This document shows, one piece after another, positions 1 through 9,717 of a DNA stretch of 64,000 bases (the first letter of the stretch is position 1; each line of letters starts with the position of its first letter). The notes under the pieces were generated by a model. That model had not been told where the DNA came from, did not search any database, and saw only the letters and a list, made by a program, of their open reading frames with translations. The position numbers were made by a program, and so were the translations under genes. Source of the stretch: Prochlorococcus sp. AG-409-L18 (GTDB lineage: Bacteria; Cyanobacteriota; Cyanobacteriia; PCC-6307; Cyanobiaceae); NCBI GenBank assembly GCA_003215535.1, contig QCKG01000001.1:1-64000 (forward strand), read 5' to 3'.

Positions 1-851
1 CCTGTTATGAGAAGGTTTAGAATCAGGAAACCAATCATGAGAATAAAGAATCCTTCAATCGCCCTACCTGTCTGAGTAATTGATGTATCACTTACGGCAT
101 AAGTATCTGAATAGCCAACGGCTATTGCAAGAGTACTGTTTTTTGCAAGGTTTAGATATTGACTTGTAAGGCCAGGAATTATTGCTGGCAGTGCTTGTGG
201 AAGAATTATTTTTCGTAGACCAAGTCTTTCTTTTATCCCAAGGCTTCTAAATGCTTCCCACTGACCCTTCTCTACAGAACTTATGCCCCCACGAACTACC
301 TCTGCTATTGAGGCTCCGGTAAAAACTGTTAAGCCTATTAACAAAGCTGAGAATTCAACACTAAGGTTAATGCCTAGGATATTTATTCCTTGATTAGATA
401 TTTTTATTAGTTCGCCTAGAGGTGCCAATGGAGTTCCAGAAAGACTCAGAAATGCAACAAAGTACCAGAACAATAATTGAATAAGAAGAGGTATTTGCCT
501 TATAAGTGCAACATAACCGCTTGCTATTAGTCTTAGAAGAATATTATTACTTATACGCGCTGTCCCTACTAATATTCCAAGTACGCTAGCGAGGAATAAT
601 CCAGCAATAATTACCTTTAAGCTATTTATCCACCCAATAAATAAGGCCCATGCATAACTATCTGTAGATTTATATGGTAATGAATGCTCTGCGAGTGCGA
701 AACCAGAGGGTTGAAGTAACCATGAGAAACTTAGACCTAAATCTGTACGTATTAGATTTACTATGAGATTATTTATAATTAAGAATATCAATCCTAATAA
801 GAATATTGAGAATACTATTTGGAATCTTAATCCATTTGGCTTGTAGTTCAT
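1..851 (-). CDS. aapQ: General L-amino-acid ABC transporter permease, partial
   Basis: Membrane permease of a polar amino-acid ABC importer in the inner membrane. The gene begins with ATG at 851 and runs off the left edge, so its C-terminus is missing. The reading frame is open for about 283 codons. An N-terminal hydrophobic segment is followed by a HisM-type domain. I can read RQIPLLIQLLFWYF and the later SIAEVVRGGISSVEKGQWEA with the EAA-like loop, which closely match what I remember of AapQ/BztB. One base separates it from the binding-protein gene upstream, so the two are co-transcribed. An aapM permease and aapP ATPase would be expected just outside the window. Confidence 0.88.
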   Translation of the reverse strand, partial: MNYKPNGLRFQIVFSIFLLGLIFLIINNLIVNLIRTDLGLSFSWLLQPSGFALAEHSLPYKSTDSYAWALFIGWINSLKVIIAGLFLASVLGILVGTARISNNILLRLIASGYVALIRQIPLLIQLLFWYFVAFLSLSGTPLAPLGELIKISNQGINILGINLSVEFSALLIGLTVFTGASIAEVVRGGISSVEKGQWEAFRSLGIKERLGLRKIILPQALPAIIPGLTSQYLNLAKNSTLAIAVGYSDTYAVSDTSITQTGRAIEGFFILMIGFLILNLLIT

Positions 852-852
852 T

Positions 853-1902
853 TTACTTCAACGGTGGAGCGAACAATAAACCTCCATTTTGATAAAGATT
901 GTTATAACCTCTTTTTATTGTTACAGCAGAATTTGCTCCAAGATTTCGTTCATATATTTCTCCATAGTTTCCTGTTGCATTGATTATCTTTACGATAAAA
1001 TCATCTTCAAGTCCAAGTTTGTTGCCTAGCCCACCATCCACTCCAAGGAACCTTCTCATTGAAGTAAGACTAGGATCTGCCTTTGCTATTTCTAATCTTG
1101 AATTAATGTTCTGTTGATTAATACCTAGCTCCTCAGCAGTAAATAAAGCAAATATGACCCATCGAATTGCATCGGATAACTTCTGATCCCCACCTATAGA
1201 TGCAGGCGCTAATGGCTCTTTGCTTATTATCTCATTGAGAATTTTATGACTTTGCGGGTTGTTAAAGCCTGAGCGTGCAGCTGCCAGTTGAGAACTATCT
1301 GATGTCATTGCTAGGCAACGCCCTTTTAGGTAACCTGAAACAACTTGATTTAAGTCTTGATACTTTATTGGGCTATATGTAAGCCCTCTTTCCTGAAATG
1401 TATCATTTAGATTTTGTTCTGTTGTTGTTCCAGAACCCACGCAAATATTTTTCCCATCTAAATCCTCAATTTGGTTTATTCGACTTGATTTTTTAACCAT
1501 AAATGCTTGCCCGTCATGAAAAACAACTGGACCAAATGTGACTCCATTTCCCCCCAATGCATCTCTACTTAGATTGAATGTCGTATTTCTTGAAAGCAGA
1601 TCAATTTCTCCAGTTTTTAAGGCAGTGAATCGTTCAGGTGCAGTTAATGGTCTGTATTGCACTTTTTCTGGGTCTCCAATGAATGCAGCTCCGATTGCCT
1701 TGCATATATCCACATCGATTCCTTGATAACGCCCATCACTTCCTAAGAAGCTAAAGCCTGGAATCTTTCCACTCACTCCGCAAACTAGACTTCCACGGCT
1801 TCGGATTAGATCCAGTCGGGAACTTGGTTTTTTATCGATCGTTGCACAGCCTACTGACAACATCGTCAGACCGATCATACTGGCTAGTAATTTTCTGAGC
1901 AT
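853..1902 (-). CDS. aapJ: General L-amino-acid ABC transporter, substrate-binding lipoprotein
   Basis: Periplasmic solute-binding protein for L-amino acids (family 3, AapJ/BztA type), 349 aa. The N-terminus has a lipoprotein signal with a lipobox ending at Cys19 (LSVGC), so it is probably membrane-anchored. The family signature is clear: RGSLVCGVSGKIPGFSF, then GIDVDICKAIGAAF, then FTALKTGEIDLLSRNTT and FHDGQAFMV. It is the first gene of an operon with the permease that starts one base after its stop. In Prochlorococcus such transporters scavenge dissolved amino acids; the exact substrate range cannot be read from the sequence. Confidence 0.9.
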   Translation of the reverse strand: MLRKLLASMIGLTMLSVGCATIDKKPSSRLDLIRSRGSLVCGVSGKIPGFSFLGSDGRYQGIDVDICKAIGAAFIGDPEKVQYRPLTAPERFTALKTGEIDLLSRNTTFNLSRDALGGNGVTFGPVVFHDGQAFMVKKSSRINQIEDLDGKNICVGSGTTTEQNLNDTFQERGLTYSPIKYQDLNQVVSGYLKGRCLAMTSDSSQLAAARSGFNNPQSHKILNEIISKEPLAPASIGGDQKLSDAIRWVIFALFTAEELGINQQNINSRLEIAKADPSLTSMRRFLGVDGGLGNKLGLEDDFIVKIINATGNYGEIYERNLGANSAVTIKRGYNNLYQNGGLLFAPPLK

Positions 1903-2143
1903 GCTCCAAGACTCTTTTATGCTTTAAGTCTCCCAGATAGGGGCCATTTTTAGCTCGCGTAGTTGGATTAAAATATTTTCCAAATGAATTTAACTCACAT
2001 CTTTAACTAAATTCTCTTATTCTATTTAAATGATTTGATAAATTATTGCATGCATAAGTTGTTCATTATTTAAGAACATTAAACTTTAAGTCTATCCTTT
2101 TTCAGTAGTATCACGTTCTTACTTTTAGGTCTATTTATATTTA

Positions 2144-3709
2144 TTAATGAGTAGCTATATTGTCTCCTAGTCGCTTGAAAAGATCTAAGCTTTCTTTATT
2201 AAGACCTATTACTTCTACTTCAGAGCCTCGCGACTTTAGCTTCCTTATAATTTGGTCAAGTGCATTTACACCGCTTTGATCCCATATATGCGCCTTTGTC
2301 ATGTCTATAGTGACTTTTGCGGGATGGTTGCTTAAGTCAAAGCCCTGCATGAAATAAACCTTACTTACGAAAAATAATTGGCCATCGACAATATATTTTA
2401 ATTGTTCGGGTCCAATATCGATGGAACTAACTTTTATTACTTTCGCAACCTTTCTGCTAAATAATATTCCTGCTAGAGCGACACCTGCAAGTACACCTAA
2501 CGCCAGATTATGAGGAGTTGTTAACATTGTCACTGAAAACGTCATTAGCATTACTGCAGTATCACTTTTAGGTATTTTTGTAATATTTTTAAGCTCATTT
2601 GTATTCGCAGTGCTTACAGCAATTGTTATCATTATTGCTACTAGGGCTGCCATTGGAATTCTTTCTAACCATGGTCTGCAAAGCAATATCATCGCCAAAA
2701 GACTTACTCCTGAGGACAATGTAGATAATCTTGTTTTCCCACCATTTTCTGTATTCATTACTGATTGACCAACCAGAGCGCACCCAGCCATGCCACCAAA
2801 TAATGAGCTAATAATATTTGCTATTCCTTGTCCTCTGGCCTCTATATTTTTGTTGGAATTGCTATCTGTTAGATCATCTAGAATGTCTTGAGTAAGGAAG
2901 GTTTCCATTAGACCTACCAATGATATCGCTAGTGCTGTAGGAAGAACAATTCCAAATGTTTGTAAGCTAAATGGTACTTTCCCATCTGAAATCGCTCCAA
3001 AGGGTGAATTTAATAATGGGATACCTTTTGGTAACTCACCTAGTTCCTTTACGGTTGGTATTTCAATATTTAGTCCAACACAAATCATAGTTAGAGCAAT
3101 TATTGCTACTAATTGTGAGGGGATTAATTTTGTTATTTTAGGTAATCCATAGATGATTAACAGACCTAAGGCTACTAGCAACCAAACAATTGGGATTTGA
3201 GAACCTGTAGGTAATTGTTGTTCTAATACACTATTCTCTCCATAGTGCAAATTAATTCCTAGCTGAGGTAATTGGGCTTGAAATATTAATAATGCGAGAG
3301 CATTTACAAACCCGCTAAGTACACCTTGTGGTACAAATCGCATTTGATAAGCAAGACGCAAATATCCCCAAAGGATTTGAAATAAGCCTGTTAGCAGTCC
3401 TGCTGCCATTAGGTATGAGAGACCAAGTCCTTGTCCTTGAGCATTGCCAGTCGCAACAAGACCCGTCATCAGAAGCGCCGTAGAGCCGGTGGCAGAGGTG
3501 ATCATCCCCATCCGTCCACCGACTATTGCAATTGTTATTGACAAGCAGAAAGCCCCAAAAAGGCCAACCTGAGGGTCTACTCCTGCTATACCCGAAAAGG
3601 CAATTGCCTCTGGGATCATGGCGAAAGCCACGACTAATCCTGATAGGACATCTTTCCGAGGATTGATGAGCCATTGATTGATGACCGAAGTATTTGAGCT
3701 ATTTGCCAT
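2144..3709 (-). CDS. SulP family inorganic anion transporter
   Basis: A 521-aa secondary transporter of the SulP/SLC26 family in the inner membrane. The N-terminal part has about ten to twelve hydrophobic segments and begins with the typical [20 protein letters not shown] motif. The last 100 or so residues form a soluble STAS domain (for example [20 protein letters not shown]). Substrate may be sulfate, bicarbonate (as in cyanobacterial BicA) or another anion; family membership alone does not decide. It is preceded by the FAD oxidase gene on the same strand with a 30-bp gap. Confidence 0.85.
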   Translation of the reverse strand: MANSSNTSVINQWLINPRKDVLSGLVVAFAMIPEAIAFSGIAGVDPQVGLFGAFCLSITIAIVGGRMGMITSATGSTALLMTGLVATGNAQGQGLGLSYLMAAGLLTGLFQILWGYLRLAYQMRFVPQGVLSGFVNALALLIFQAQLPQLGINLHYGENSVLEQQLPTGSQIPIVWLLVALGLLIIYGLPKITKLIPSQLVAIIALTMICVGLNIEIPTVKELGELPKGIPLLNSPFGAISDGKVPFSLQTFGIVLPTALAISLVGLMETFLTQDILDDLTDSNSNKNIEARGQGIANIISSLFGGMAGCALVGQSVMNTENGGKTRLSTLSSGVSLLAMILLCRPWLERIPMAALVAIMITIAVSTANTNELKNITKIPKSDTAVMLMTFSVTMLTTPHNLALGVLAGVALAGILFSRKVAKVIKVSSIDIGPEQLKYIVDGQLFFVSKVYFMQGFDLSNHPAKVTIDMTKAHIWDQSGVNALDQIIRKLKSRGSEVEVIGLNKESLDLFKRLGDNIATH

Positions 3710-3739
3710 TTGGAACGTTTCTTCTTAGAAGGATAAATG

Positions 3740-4987
3740 TCACAGATTGGGAAGTATCCCCTGAGGATCGCAACTTGACTTTAATTCTTTTAGTTTCGGA
3801 AGCCATTCTTGAAAAGCTGATTTTATTTCCTTTTCGTGGAAAGGTAAATGTTGATGCATTTGGGCCAAATGTACACCTAGGCAATTAGGTTCAAGTCCTT
3901 CCCATGAGGTTTCTAACCAATGGAGACTCTCAAACCTGCCATTCTCATGACCTGCATTCCAGCTGGCCGTTATCCAAGGTTTCCACATTGATTTTCGATG
4001 GATAAAGGATGTGGAATCTCTGGAGCGTAAATTTGTTAGACCACCTAATTGCTGAGCAGCAATACAACACTTGGGATGAGGCCGGACTCTTAAAAATCCT
4101 TCTATTTGTTGAACAATATCATTGATTTTGCCCCCCCAAGGTTTTGCTAATAATCCAACTACCTCCGAATGGCATCGAGGGAGGAATTCTTCTGTTTTGG
4201 TTTGTAGGTAAAAAGAAGGTAGATTTTGAAGGCCTAACAAGTGGGATCTTTTCTTTGGAATAGAATCAGGAAGTGTTTTTTCTAATTTTTCAAGGTCAAT
4301 AAGAGAACCATTATTTTTATGTTCAACAACTACTTTTACAAATATTTTATCCCCCCATATCCATTGCAGGCATGAAGATGGTAGCCATTCCTCAGACTGT
4401 TTTATGGCTTCTATTAGTTGATCAGGATTAAGTATTGATTGCCATACTACAAATGGTTTTATATCTTGAATTCTCAACTTAAGACTTGTGACTATCCCTA
4501 GGAAGGGAGCTGCACCACACAATCCTCTCCATTTAATTAGTTCATTGATTGATGATGAAGAATTGGGATGTGATATTTCGAATGGTTCGCCTGAGCCCCA
4601 AAATCCTTTTAGTTCAATTATTTGGTCTATAGCTAGGCCTTGACTTCTGCTAAGGGGACTGATGCCACCAGTAAGGATGTAGCCAATACCAGTTTGTCCG
4701 GAAAGTCCAGTGGGAAAACTTTTTCCATATTTTGCAAGTTTCTCTAACAGACTCGACATCTTTACTCCTCCTTCTACATATACCTCTTCTTGTATTGGAT
4801 CTACTTCAATATTTGAGTATTTATCTCTTAAATCAAGTGTCCAGTGCCCATCAGCAGCACAACGACTTGAAGTGCCCCCGCTACAAATCAGTAAGGGCTT
4901 TGCTTCAGTTGTCCTGTTTTGTGTAAATGCTTTTAGATCGGCATCAACATCCTTAAGGACGCCTGCTATAGAGGCGTCCTCTGCCAA
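3740..4987 (-). CDS. FAD-linked oxidase, GlcE-like
   Basis: A 415-aa (as called) FAD-binding PCMH-type oxidoreductase resembling glycolate oxidase subunit GlcE. The FAD domain is visible from residue 30 to about 170: CSGGTSSRCAADG, VEGGVKMSSLLEKLAKYG and ILTGGISPLSRSQGLAID. The C-terminal half is the less conserved substrate domain. A role in glycolate or another 2-hydroxy-acid oxidation is plausible but not shown. The start is doubtful: the first usual codon is TTG at 4987 without a ribosome binding site. The frame stays open upstream to a TGA near 5047, with a purine-rich AAGGGGAAGG just before ATT codons at 5020 and 5017. The true N-terminus may therefore be about ten residues longer. Confidence 0.75.
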   Translation of the reverse strand: MAEDASIAGVLKDVDADLKAFTQNRTTEAKPLLICSGGTSSRCAADGHWTLDLRDKYSNIEVDPIQEEVYVEGGVKMSSLLEKLAKYGKSFPTGLSGQTGIGYILTGGISPLSRSQGLAIDQIIELKGFWGSGEPFEISHPNSSSSINELIKWRGLCGAAPFLGIVTSLKLRIQDIKPFVVWQSILNPDQLIEAIKQSEEWLPSSCLQWIWGDKIFVKVVVEHKNNGSLIDLEKLEKTLPDSIPKKRSHLLGLQNLPSFYLQTKTEEFLPRCHSEVVGLLAKPWGGKINDIVQQIEGFLRVRPHPKCCIAAQQLGGLTNLRSRDSTSFIHRKSMWKPWITASWNAGHENGRFESLHWLETSWEGLEPNCLGVHLAQMHQHLPFHEKEIKSAFQEWLPKLKELKSSCDPQGILPNL

Positions 4988-5114
4988 AGTGTTGGGAACT
5001 TGCAGCGGTTTTGGAATAATTCCTTCCCCTTTTCCGTTAGATCAGCGTAACTAAACTCCAAATTTAAATCTTGATCATCATTAGGGATATTCTTTTTAAA
5101 GGTGCGTCCAGACT

Positions 5115-6197
5115 TTGAATTCCTCCCTTTTAGAAAGTCATAGTGATCGGATTGGGATCCTGATTTGTGGCCACGGCAGTCGAAATCCTAAGGCCATTGA
5201 AGAATTTGCCAATCTTGCACTTTTACTCAAATCAACTATCCCAAAGGTACCTGTTGAATTTGGTTACCTTGAATTTGCTCGACCTGTCCTTGAGGAAGCA
5301 CTTGAAAAACTCCGTGCACAATCTGTTGAAAGAGTTATAGCAATTCCAGCAATGTTATTTGCAGCAGGACACGCCAAAAATGATATTCCTTCCTTACTCA
5401 ATGATTACTCTTTTAGGACAGGTATGAAAATTGATTATGGAAGAGAATTGGGTGTAAATAGTCTTATGATTGGTGCTGCAGGAGAACGGATAAAGCAAGC
5501 CATTCAATCAGCTTCTTCATTCCCTTTGACAGAAACACTTTTAGTGGTTGTTGGCAGAGGTTCTTCAGATCCTGATGCAAATTCAAATGTATCTAAAATT
5601 GCCAGAATGCTTGTTGAGGGAATTGGTTTGGGCTGGGGGGAGACTGTCTATTCGGGAGTTACTTTCCCCTTAGTTGAACCTGGTCTTAGACATCTTGTAC
5701 GTCTTGGATTTAAGAGAATTATTGTTTTTCCTTATTTCCTTTTCTCTGGTGTATTAGTTAGCAGGGTTCGTAGACATACAAAGAATGTTGCTGTGGACTT
5801 CCCTGGAATTGAGTTTATTTCTGCTGATTATCTTGGATGCCATCCCATGGTTATTCAGGCCTTTAGGGAAAGGATAGAAGAAGTTCTAGAAGGGAATGCT
5901 TTTATGAACTGTTTGAATTGTAAATACAGATCAGAAGTTCTTGGTTTTGAAAAGGAGGTGGGCTTAGCCCAGCAAAGCCACCATCATCATGTTGAAGGCA
6001 TTACTGATGGCTGTGATCTATGCACAGATGAATGCATAGGTAGCTGTGAGATGGAGGAGAAAGCCAACTTGTCAGAACCGCCTAATGGGCATTCCCATTC
6101 CCATTCCCATTCCCCATACCCACAAGCTGAACATCCTCTTGGTCCTGTCACCCTTCCAAATTCAAATAACAATCAAATCGGAAGAAAAACTGACTAA
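5115..6197 (+). CDS. cbiX: Sirohydrochlorin cobaltochelatase CbiX, long form
   Basis: A 360-aa class II chelatase that inserts cobalt into sirohydrochlorin in B12 synthesis; ferrochelation for siroheme is an alternative. It has two CbiX domains. The first carries GHGSRNP with metal-ligand His20, the second an altered GRGSSDP near residue 155. The C-terminal tail (from about 258) is rich in Cys and His: CLNC, a run of four His, GCDLCTDEC, then alternating His-Ser. This is the architecture of CbiX-long proteins with an Fe-S site and a His-rich metal tail. The only possible start is TTG at 5115. A B12-dependent NrdJ lies 6 kb downstream, consistent with a need for cobalamin. Confidence 0.85.
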   Translation: MNSSLLESHSDRIGILICGHGSRNPKAIEEFANLALLLKSTIPKVPVEFGYLEFARPVLEEALEKLRAQSVERVIAIPAMLFAAGHAKNDIPSLLNDYSFRTGMKIDYGRELGVNSLMIGAAGERIKQAIQSASSFPLTETLLVVVGRGSSDPDANSNVSKIARMLVEGIGLGWGETVYSGVTFPLVEPGLRHLVRLGFKRIIVFPYFLFSGVLVSRVRRHTKNVAVDFPGIEFISADYLGCHPMVIQAFRERIEEVLEGNAFMNCLNCKYRSEVLGFEKEVGLAQQSHHHHVEGITDGCDLCTDECIGSCEMEEKANLSEPPNGHSHSHSHSPYPQAEHPLGPVTLPNSNNNQIGRKTD

Positions 6198-6573
6198 ATT
6201 CATGCCTCACCTGTCTCTATCTCTCGTAAGACACAAGAGACTCGTGACATATAAGTATGACTTATTGGAATGCTTAGTTAGTTTTTCCCAGTAGCTTTCC
6301 ACAGGATTAAAGGAGGTTTTCCACCGTTATTTGCCCAGTAATTGATCTATGACAGGCAGCCTGTGGTTTTCTTATTTGGTTTCCTTTGATGCTTGACAGC
6401 TTGGCCCATTGGCTCTCATGAGAATGCTTTTAGAGCTGTTTAGAAGAGTTTCCTAAGTCAGTACATGAGTCTTGGATCGTCTCGAATTCCAATTTCATAC
6501 TTCATTCAGCTTTGACTGAATCGCAAAAGATGTGGATTCTTGTCTCAGAAAAACAAAACGAGAAAGTCAAGGA
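6198..6573. other. Intergenic region without recognised gene
   Basis: About 375 bases between the CbiX gene and the DUF2811 gene. I see no tRNA or long ORF. A good Shine-Dalgarno-like AAAGGAGG lies near 6309, but no start codon with an extended frame follows it. A GTG at 6532 could extend the downstream gene by 14 codons. Confidence 0.5.
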
Positions 6574-6840
6574 ATGGATTTATCTAAAGTGGAAAACTGC
6601 ACAGCAATTGACACAGACCTACTGAGAAATGAGCTTAAGCAGGCTTCTGTAAGCCTAGAAACTGAAATACCAGAAGTGCTCTATCAGGCGATGAAGGATT
6701 TTATTGGGGTCAATGAAAATTGGAATCAGTACAAAGTAATGAGTTCAGCCTTAGCAAGTTTTCTTTTTCAGAATGGGAGCGGTGATAGGGCTGTTACGGA
6801 GAGATATTTGGATGACCTTTTTTCTCGTTCTGATTCCTAA
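6574..6840 (+). CDS. DUF2811 family small protein
   Basis: About 88 aa from the ATG at 6574; a GTG at 6532 would give 102 aa. The segment TEIPEVLYQAMKDFIGVNEN, then YKVMSSALASFLFQNG and AVTERYLDDLFS match what I know of the cyanobacterial family DUF2811. Its function is unknown. The protein is soluble and probably helical. The 3' end overlaps the convergent GMC oxidoreductase gene by 47 bp, so both proteins use the same DNA for their C-termini. Confidence 0.75.
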   Translation: MDLSKVENCTAIDTDLLRNELKQASVSLETEIPEVLYQAMKDFIGVNENWNQYKVMSSALASFLFQNGSGDRAVTERYLDDLFSRSDS

Positions 6841-8476
6841 CTGCATTAAGACAAGCCCTCCTTGTTATTGCCATCATCGTCAGAGTTGGGCTTTGCCATG
6901 CAGAAGTAGGCCAGCAGGAACCATCAACCACCAGAACATTTGGGCATCTCCAAAGCCTATTCCATTTATCAACAACGCTGTTTACTTCTTCTAAGCCCAT
7001 GCGTGCACCTCCTACTTCATGGATGTAATAGCCCGGAGGAGGCGCTTCTTCTTGAAGTGCTAAAGCTTGGTCAATAATTGGTTCTATAAACGGCATTTTT
7101 ATTAATTCTTTTAGGGGTAACATCTCCCCACCCGTTATTGATATTATCTCTTGAATAGTTTTATTCATATTGGATACCATTTTCCCCTCATTATCACCCC
7201 AGCTCATGTCAATATGAGGTATGGGAATACTTAATTTGTCAAAATTACTTGATAATTCTACTTTGTTTACCTTTCTAGCAAGAACCTCACCATGACCTAT
7301 CAAAAACCCAGTCTTTGTACCCGGTTTTCTTTTTAAGCATGATGGAGGTTCAAAACGGTCTATTCCCCCCCATATTCCATAACCTCTTAGGAAATCAGTT
7401 GAGCTTTCTTTGTTAGATATAGAACCAAATGGAATAAAGAAACTACCAGCACCAGAAAGAACTTCGGGATTCTTATCCAAATCAAGTTGATTTTGTTTTT
7501 CCTTATTAGGAAATGAAAAGAATCGACAAGTTGAAACGTGATCCATTAGGTAATGTCCCAACATCCCAGAAGGGTCAACAAAGCCTGAACTTTGATTGGA
7601 TTCGTTTGAGGTAAGTAAGAAGCGAAGGCTTTGGATTGTAGAAGCACATAAAATAATTAACTCAGCATTAATTTCTTTTCTATATCCTGTTAACCGATCA
7701 ACAACAATCACACCTTTTGCACATTCTCCTGAAGCTTTCATGAGCAACCTCTCGGCAATATGATTTGTTAATATTTCGACTTTTCCTGTTTTTAAAGCTT
7801 CTTTAAGTGTACTTCCAGGACTACTAGATCTTGGCCATTCTCCATCTTTATGTTTTTGGTAGGGACCAAATCCTCTTGAATGTATTACTTGATATCCCAA
7901 TTTATTCTTTACTAAACGTGCAAAATTCTCTTCACTTTTAGTAAATGGTAAATAGCCCAAGTAATTACCATCAGGTAGTTGTTCTAATTCATCTACATGT
8001 CCATAGACTCCAAGCTTCTTTTCTAAGGCTGTGTAATGGGGTTCTAAATCTGAATAACTTATTGGCCATTCTGGTCCATATCCATCTTGAGATGAGGCCT
8101 TGAGATCAAGTTCAGAAAGCCTAAGGGTAATACCTCCCCAAGTAAGACTTCTTCCTCCAACCTGTCGACCTTGAGTCCAGATAAATGGTCTTTCATCCGG
8201 GGTTGTATAGGGGATATCCTTTTCATTGGCATAAAGTAAAGGGTTTGCTTTCCAGTAACCAGGATGTTGGGCCTGTTTTTTATGGGTTTCACTTATTAAG
8301 CTAGTTACTCTTCTAAAGGTATTTAACGGTTCTTTTCCAAGAGCTTGTTCTGAAGTTAATTGAGGTCCAGCTTCCACTACAAGTACCCTGATGCCAGCTT
8401 CTGCGAAGGTAAGAGCTGCCACTCCACCTGTAGCTCCAGAGCCAATTACTATGACTTCAAATGGTTTCTCTGGCAC
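6794..8476 (-). CDS. GMC family FAD oxidoreductase
   Basis: A 560-aa flavoprotein of the glucose-methanol-choline family. The N-terminal Rossmann motif GSGATGG (about residues 12-18) is followed by VLVVEAGP. The GGRSLTWGG segment and the C-terminal HEVGGARMG and VDGSCWPTSAWQSPT are family signatures, including the catalytic His region. Members oxidise alcohols or sugars using FAD; the substrate here is unknown. The start is GTG at 8476 (MPEKPFEVIVIG). There is no signal peptide, so it is probably cytoplasmic. Its 3' end overlaps the DUF2811 gene. Confidence 0.9.
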   Translation of the reverse strand: MPEKPFEVIVIGSGATGGVAALTFAEAGIRVLVVEAGPQLTSEQALGKEPLNTFRRVTSLISETHKKQAQHPGYWKANPLLYANEKDIPYTTPDERPFIWTQGRQVGGRSLTWGGITLRLSELDLKASSQDGYGPEWPISYSDLEPHYTALEKKLGVYGHVDELEQLPDGNYLGYLPFTKSEENFARLVKNKLGYQVIHSRGFGPYQKHKDGEWPRSSSPGSTLKEALKTGKVEILTNHIAERLLMKASGECAKGVIVVDRLTGYRKEINAELIILCASTIQSLRFLLTSNESNQSSGFVDPSGMLGHYLMDHVSTCRFFSFPNKEKQNQLDLDKNPEVLSGAGSFFIPFGSISNKESSTDFLRGYGIWGGIDRFEPPSCLKRKPGTKTGFLIGHGEVLARKVNKVELSSNFDKLSIPIPHIDMSWGDNEGKMVSNMNKTIQEIISITGGEMLPLKELIKMPFIEPIIDQALALQEEAPPPGYYIHEVGGARMGLEEVNSVVDKWNRLWRCPNVLVVDGSCWPTSAWQSPTLTMMAITRRACLNAVRNQNEKKGHPNISP

Positions 8477-8645
8477 TGTAATTGTGAATCAGTGAGTTTC
8501 TGATAGATCCTTAATTAATATAGGTACTAACTGTGATTTTTCATTTATATTAGAATTTAATATCAACATATGAAATATCCTTAATAAGAATTAGATTGTT
8601 TGTTTTACTTTTTATTAAAGTATTGATTCTATTTTGGTTGGATTT

Positions 8646-8954
8646 TTAACTCCTTCCAAGCCATGAAGGAGCTCCTCCAAACCACTCTCCAAGATCATCT
8701 TCATCAGGACGAAAGGTTGAATTTGGATCTGATGGTCCCAGGTCTAGATCGTTTATCAAATTATCAATACTGTCTAAATCTACCGACTGCTGTTGTTGCT
8801 GCATCCTACGAGCTCTTTTTAGCCAGGATGAGACTGTTTGGTCACGATCTGCAAATTTATGAACGTAAACTCTTTCTGAAAGGCTCACTTCATGTCCTTT
8901 GGCAACCCTATCAAGTATTGCAAGAAGGCGAAGACGAGTGGAGGTAGATAGCAT
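8646..8954 (-). CDS. Small conserved-type protein, paralogue of the 42.1-kb gene
   Basis: A 102-aa soluble protein without a recognised domain. The N-terminal 45 residues align without gaps to the protein at 42143-42349, with 17 identities (MLS, RL, IL-R, VS--E--Y-H--A, V--WL). The rest has a glutamine run (MQQQQQ) and an acidic C-terminus ending in GEWFGGAPSWLGRS. The acidic tail is absent in the paralogue. No function can be named. It stands alone on the minus strand, 169 bp upstream of the GMC gene. Confidence 0.7.
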   Translation of the reverse strand: MLSTSTRLRLLAILDRVAKGHEVSLSERVYVHKFADRDQTVSSWLKRARRMQQQQQSVDLDSIDNLINDLDLGPSDPNSTFRPDEDDLGEWFGGAPSWLGRS

Positions 8955-9181
8955 TCAGAATTTAAATCTAGGCTTGTTGTAGCGAGGCTTTACATCAGAA
9001 GGAAGATTGCTGCTACAAACTTTTGCAAGGCTTTAAAAGCATTTTGGCCTGTATGGGTTTTAGGATTTTTTAAAATGCTAAGGAGGTTTATCGTTTTTTT
9101 AATTACTTAGATCGTATTGACAAAGAAGTGTTTTTACAAAAGCACAAATGCGTTTAAATTTGACAAAGACATGATTCACCA

Positions 9182-9664
9182 ATGAAATCAAAATTCCTAG
9201 GTTTGCTTTCCTCTTTCTTCTTGCTTCTACTTTTAGTTCCTTTTTCTCCAGTTTTTGGGGCGATGGACTACGCCAAGCAATCTTTAATCGAGTCGGACTT
9301 TTCTAATAGGGACCTCAGAGGAGTCACGTTTAATTTGACAAATCTACTAAGAGCAAATTTGTCAGGTAGTGACTTGCAGGGAGCAAGCCTTTTTGGAGCA
9401 AAGCTTCAGCAAGCAAATTTGAGTGATGCGAACCTAACTGAGGCAACACTTGATTCGGCAATATTAGAAGAAACTGATTTAACGAATGCTGTCCTTGTTG
9501 ATGCATTTGCTTTTAACACTAGATTCAAAAATGTAATCATAAATGGAGCTGATTTCACTAATGTTCCAATGAGATCTGATGTTATTGCTACCCTGTGCTC
9601 AGTTGCAGAGGGTAAAAACCCTATTACTGGAAGAATTACTCGAGAAACACTTAACTGCACTTAA
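9182..9664 (+). CDS. Secreted pentapeptide-repeat protein
   Basis: A 160-aa protein with a hydrophobic signal peptide (LGLLSSFFLLLLLVPFSPV, cleavage after VFGA likely). Tandem pentapeptide repeats of the A(N/D)LXX type follow, from about residue 45 to 130: ANLSG, SDLQG, ASLFG, AKLQQ, ANLSD, ANLTE. Such repeats fold into a right-handed beta-helix. In cyanobacteria many are exported to the lumen or periplasm, and their roles are mostly unknown. A conserved Cys pair near the C-terminus (TLCSVA and LNCT) may form a disulfide. Confidence 0.85.
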   Translation: MKSKFLGLLSSFFLLLLLVPFSPVFGAMDYAKQSLIESDFSNRDLRGVTFNLTNLLRANLSGSDLQGASLFGAKLQQANLSDANLTEATLDSAILEETDLTNAVLVDAFAFNTRFKNVIINGADFTNVPMRSDVIATLCSVAEGKNPITGRITRETLNCT

Positions 9665-9717
9665 TATAAGTTGATTAATTTTAAATGTTCCAATTATTCA
9701 AAACAAAATAATTATCC

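Noticed and set aside
6305-6345. Good Shine-Dalgarno AAAGGAGG in an intergenic region
   Set aside because: No start codon with more than a few codons follows at the right distance.
8663-8947. 94-codon plus-strand frame
   Set aside because: It lies entirely antisense to the 102-aa gene that has a paralogue elsewhere in the window.
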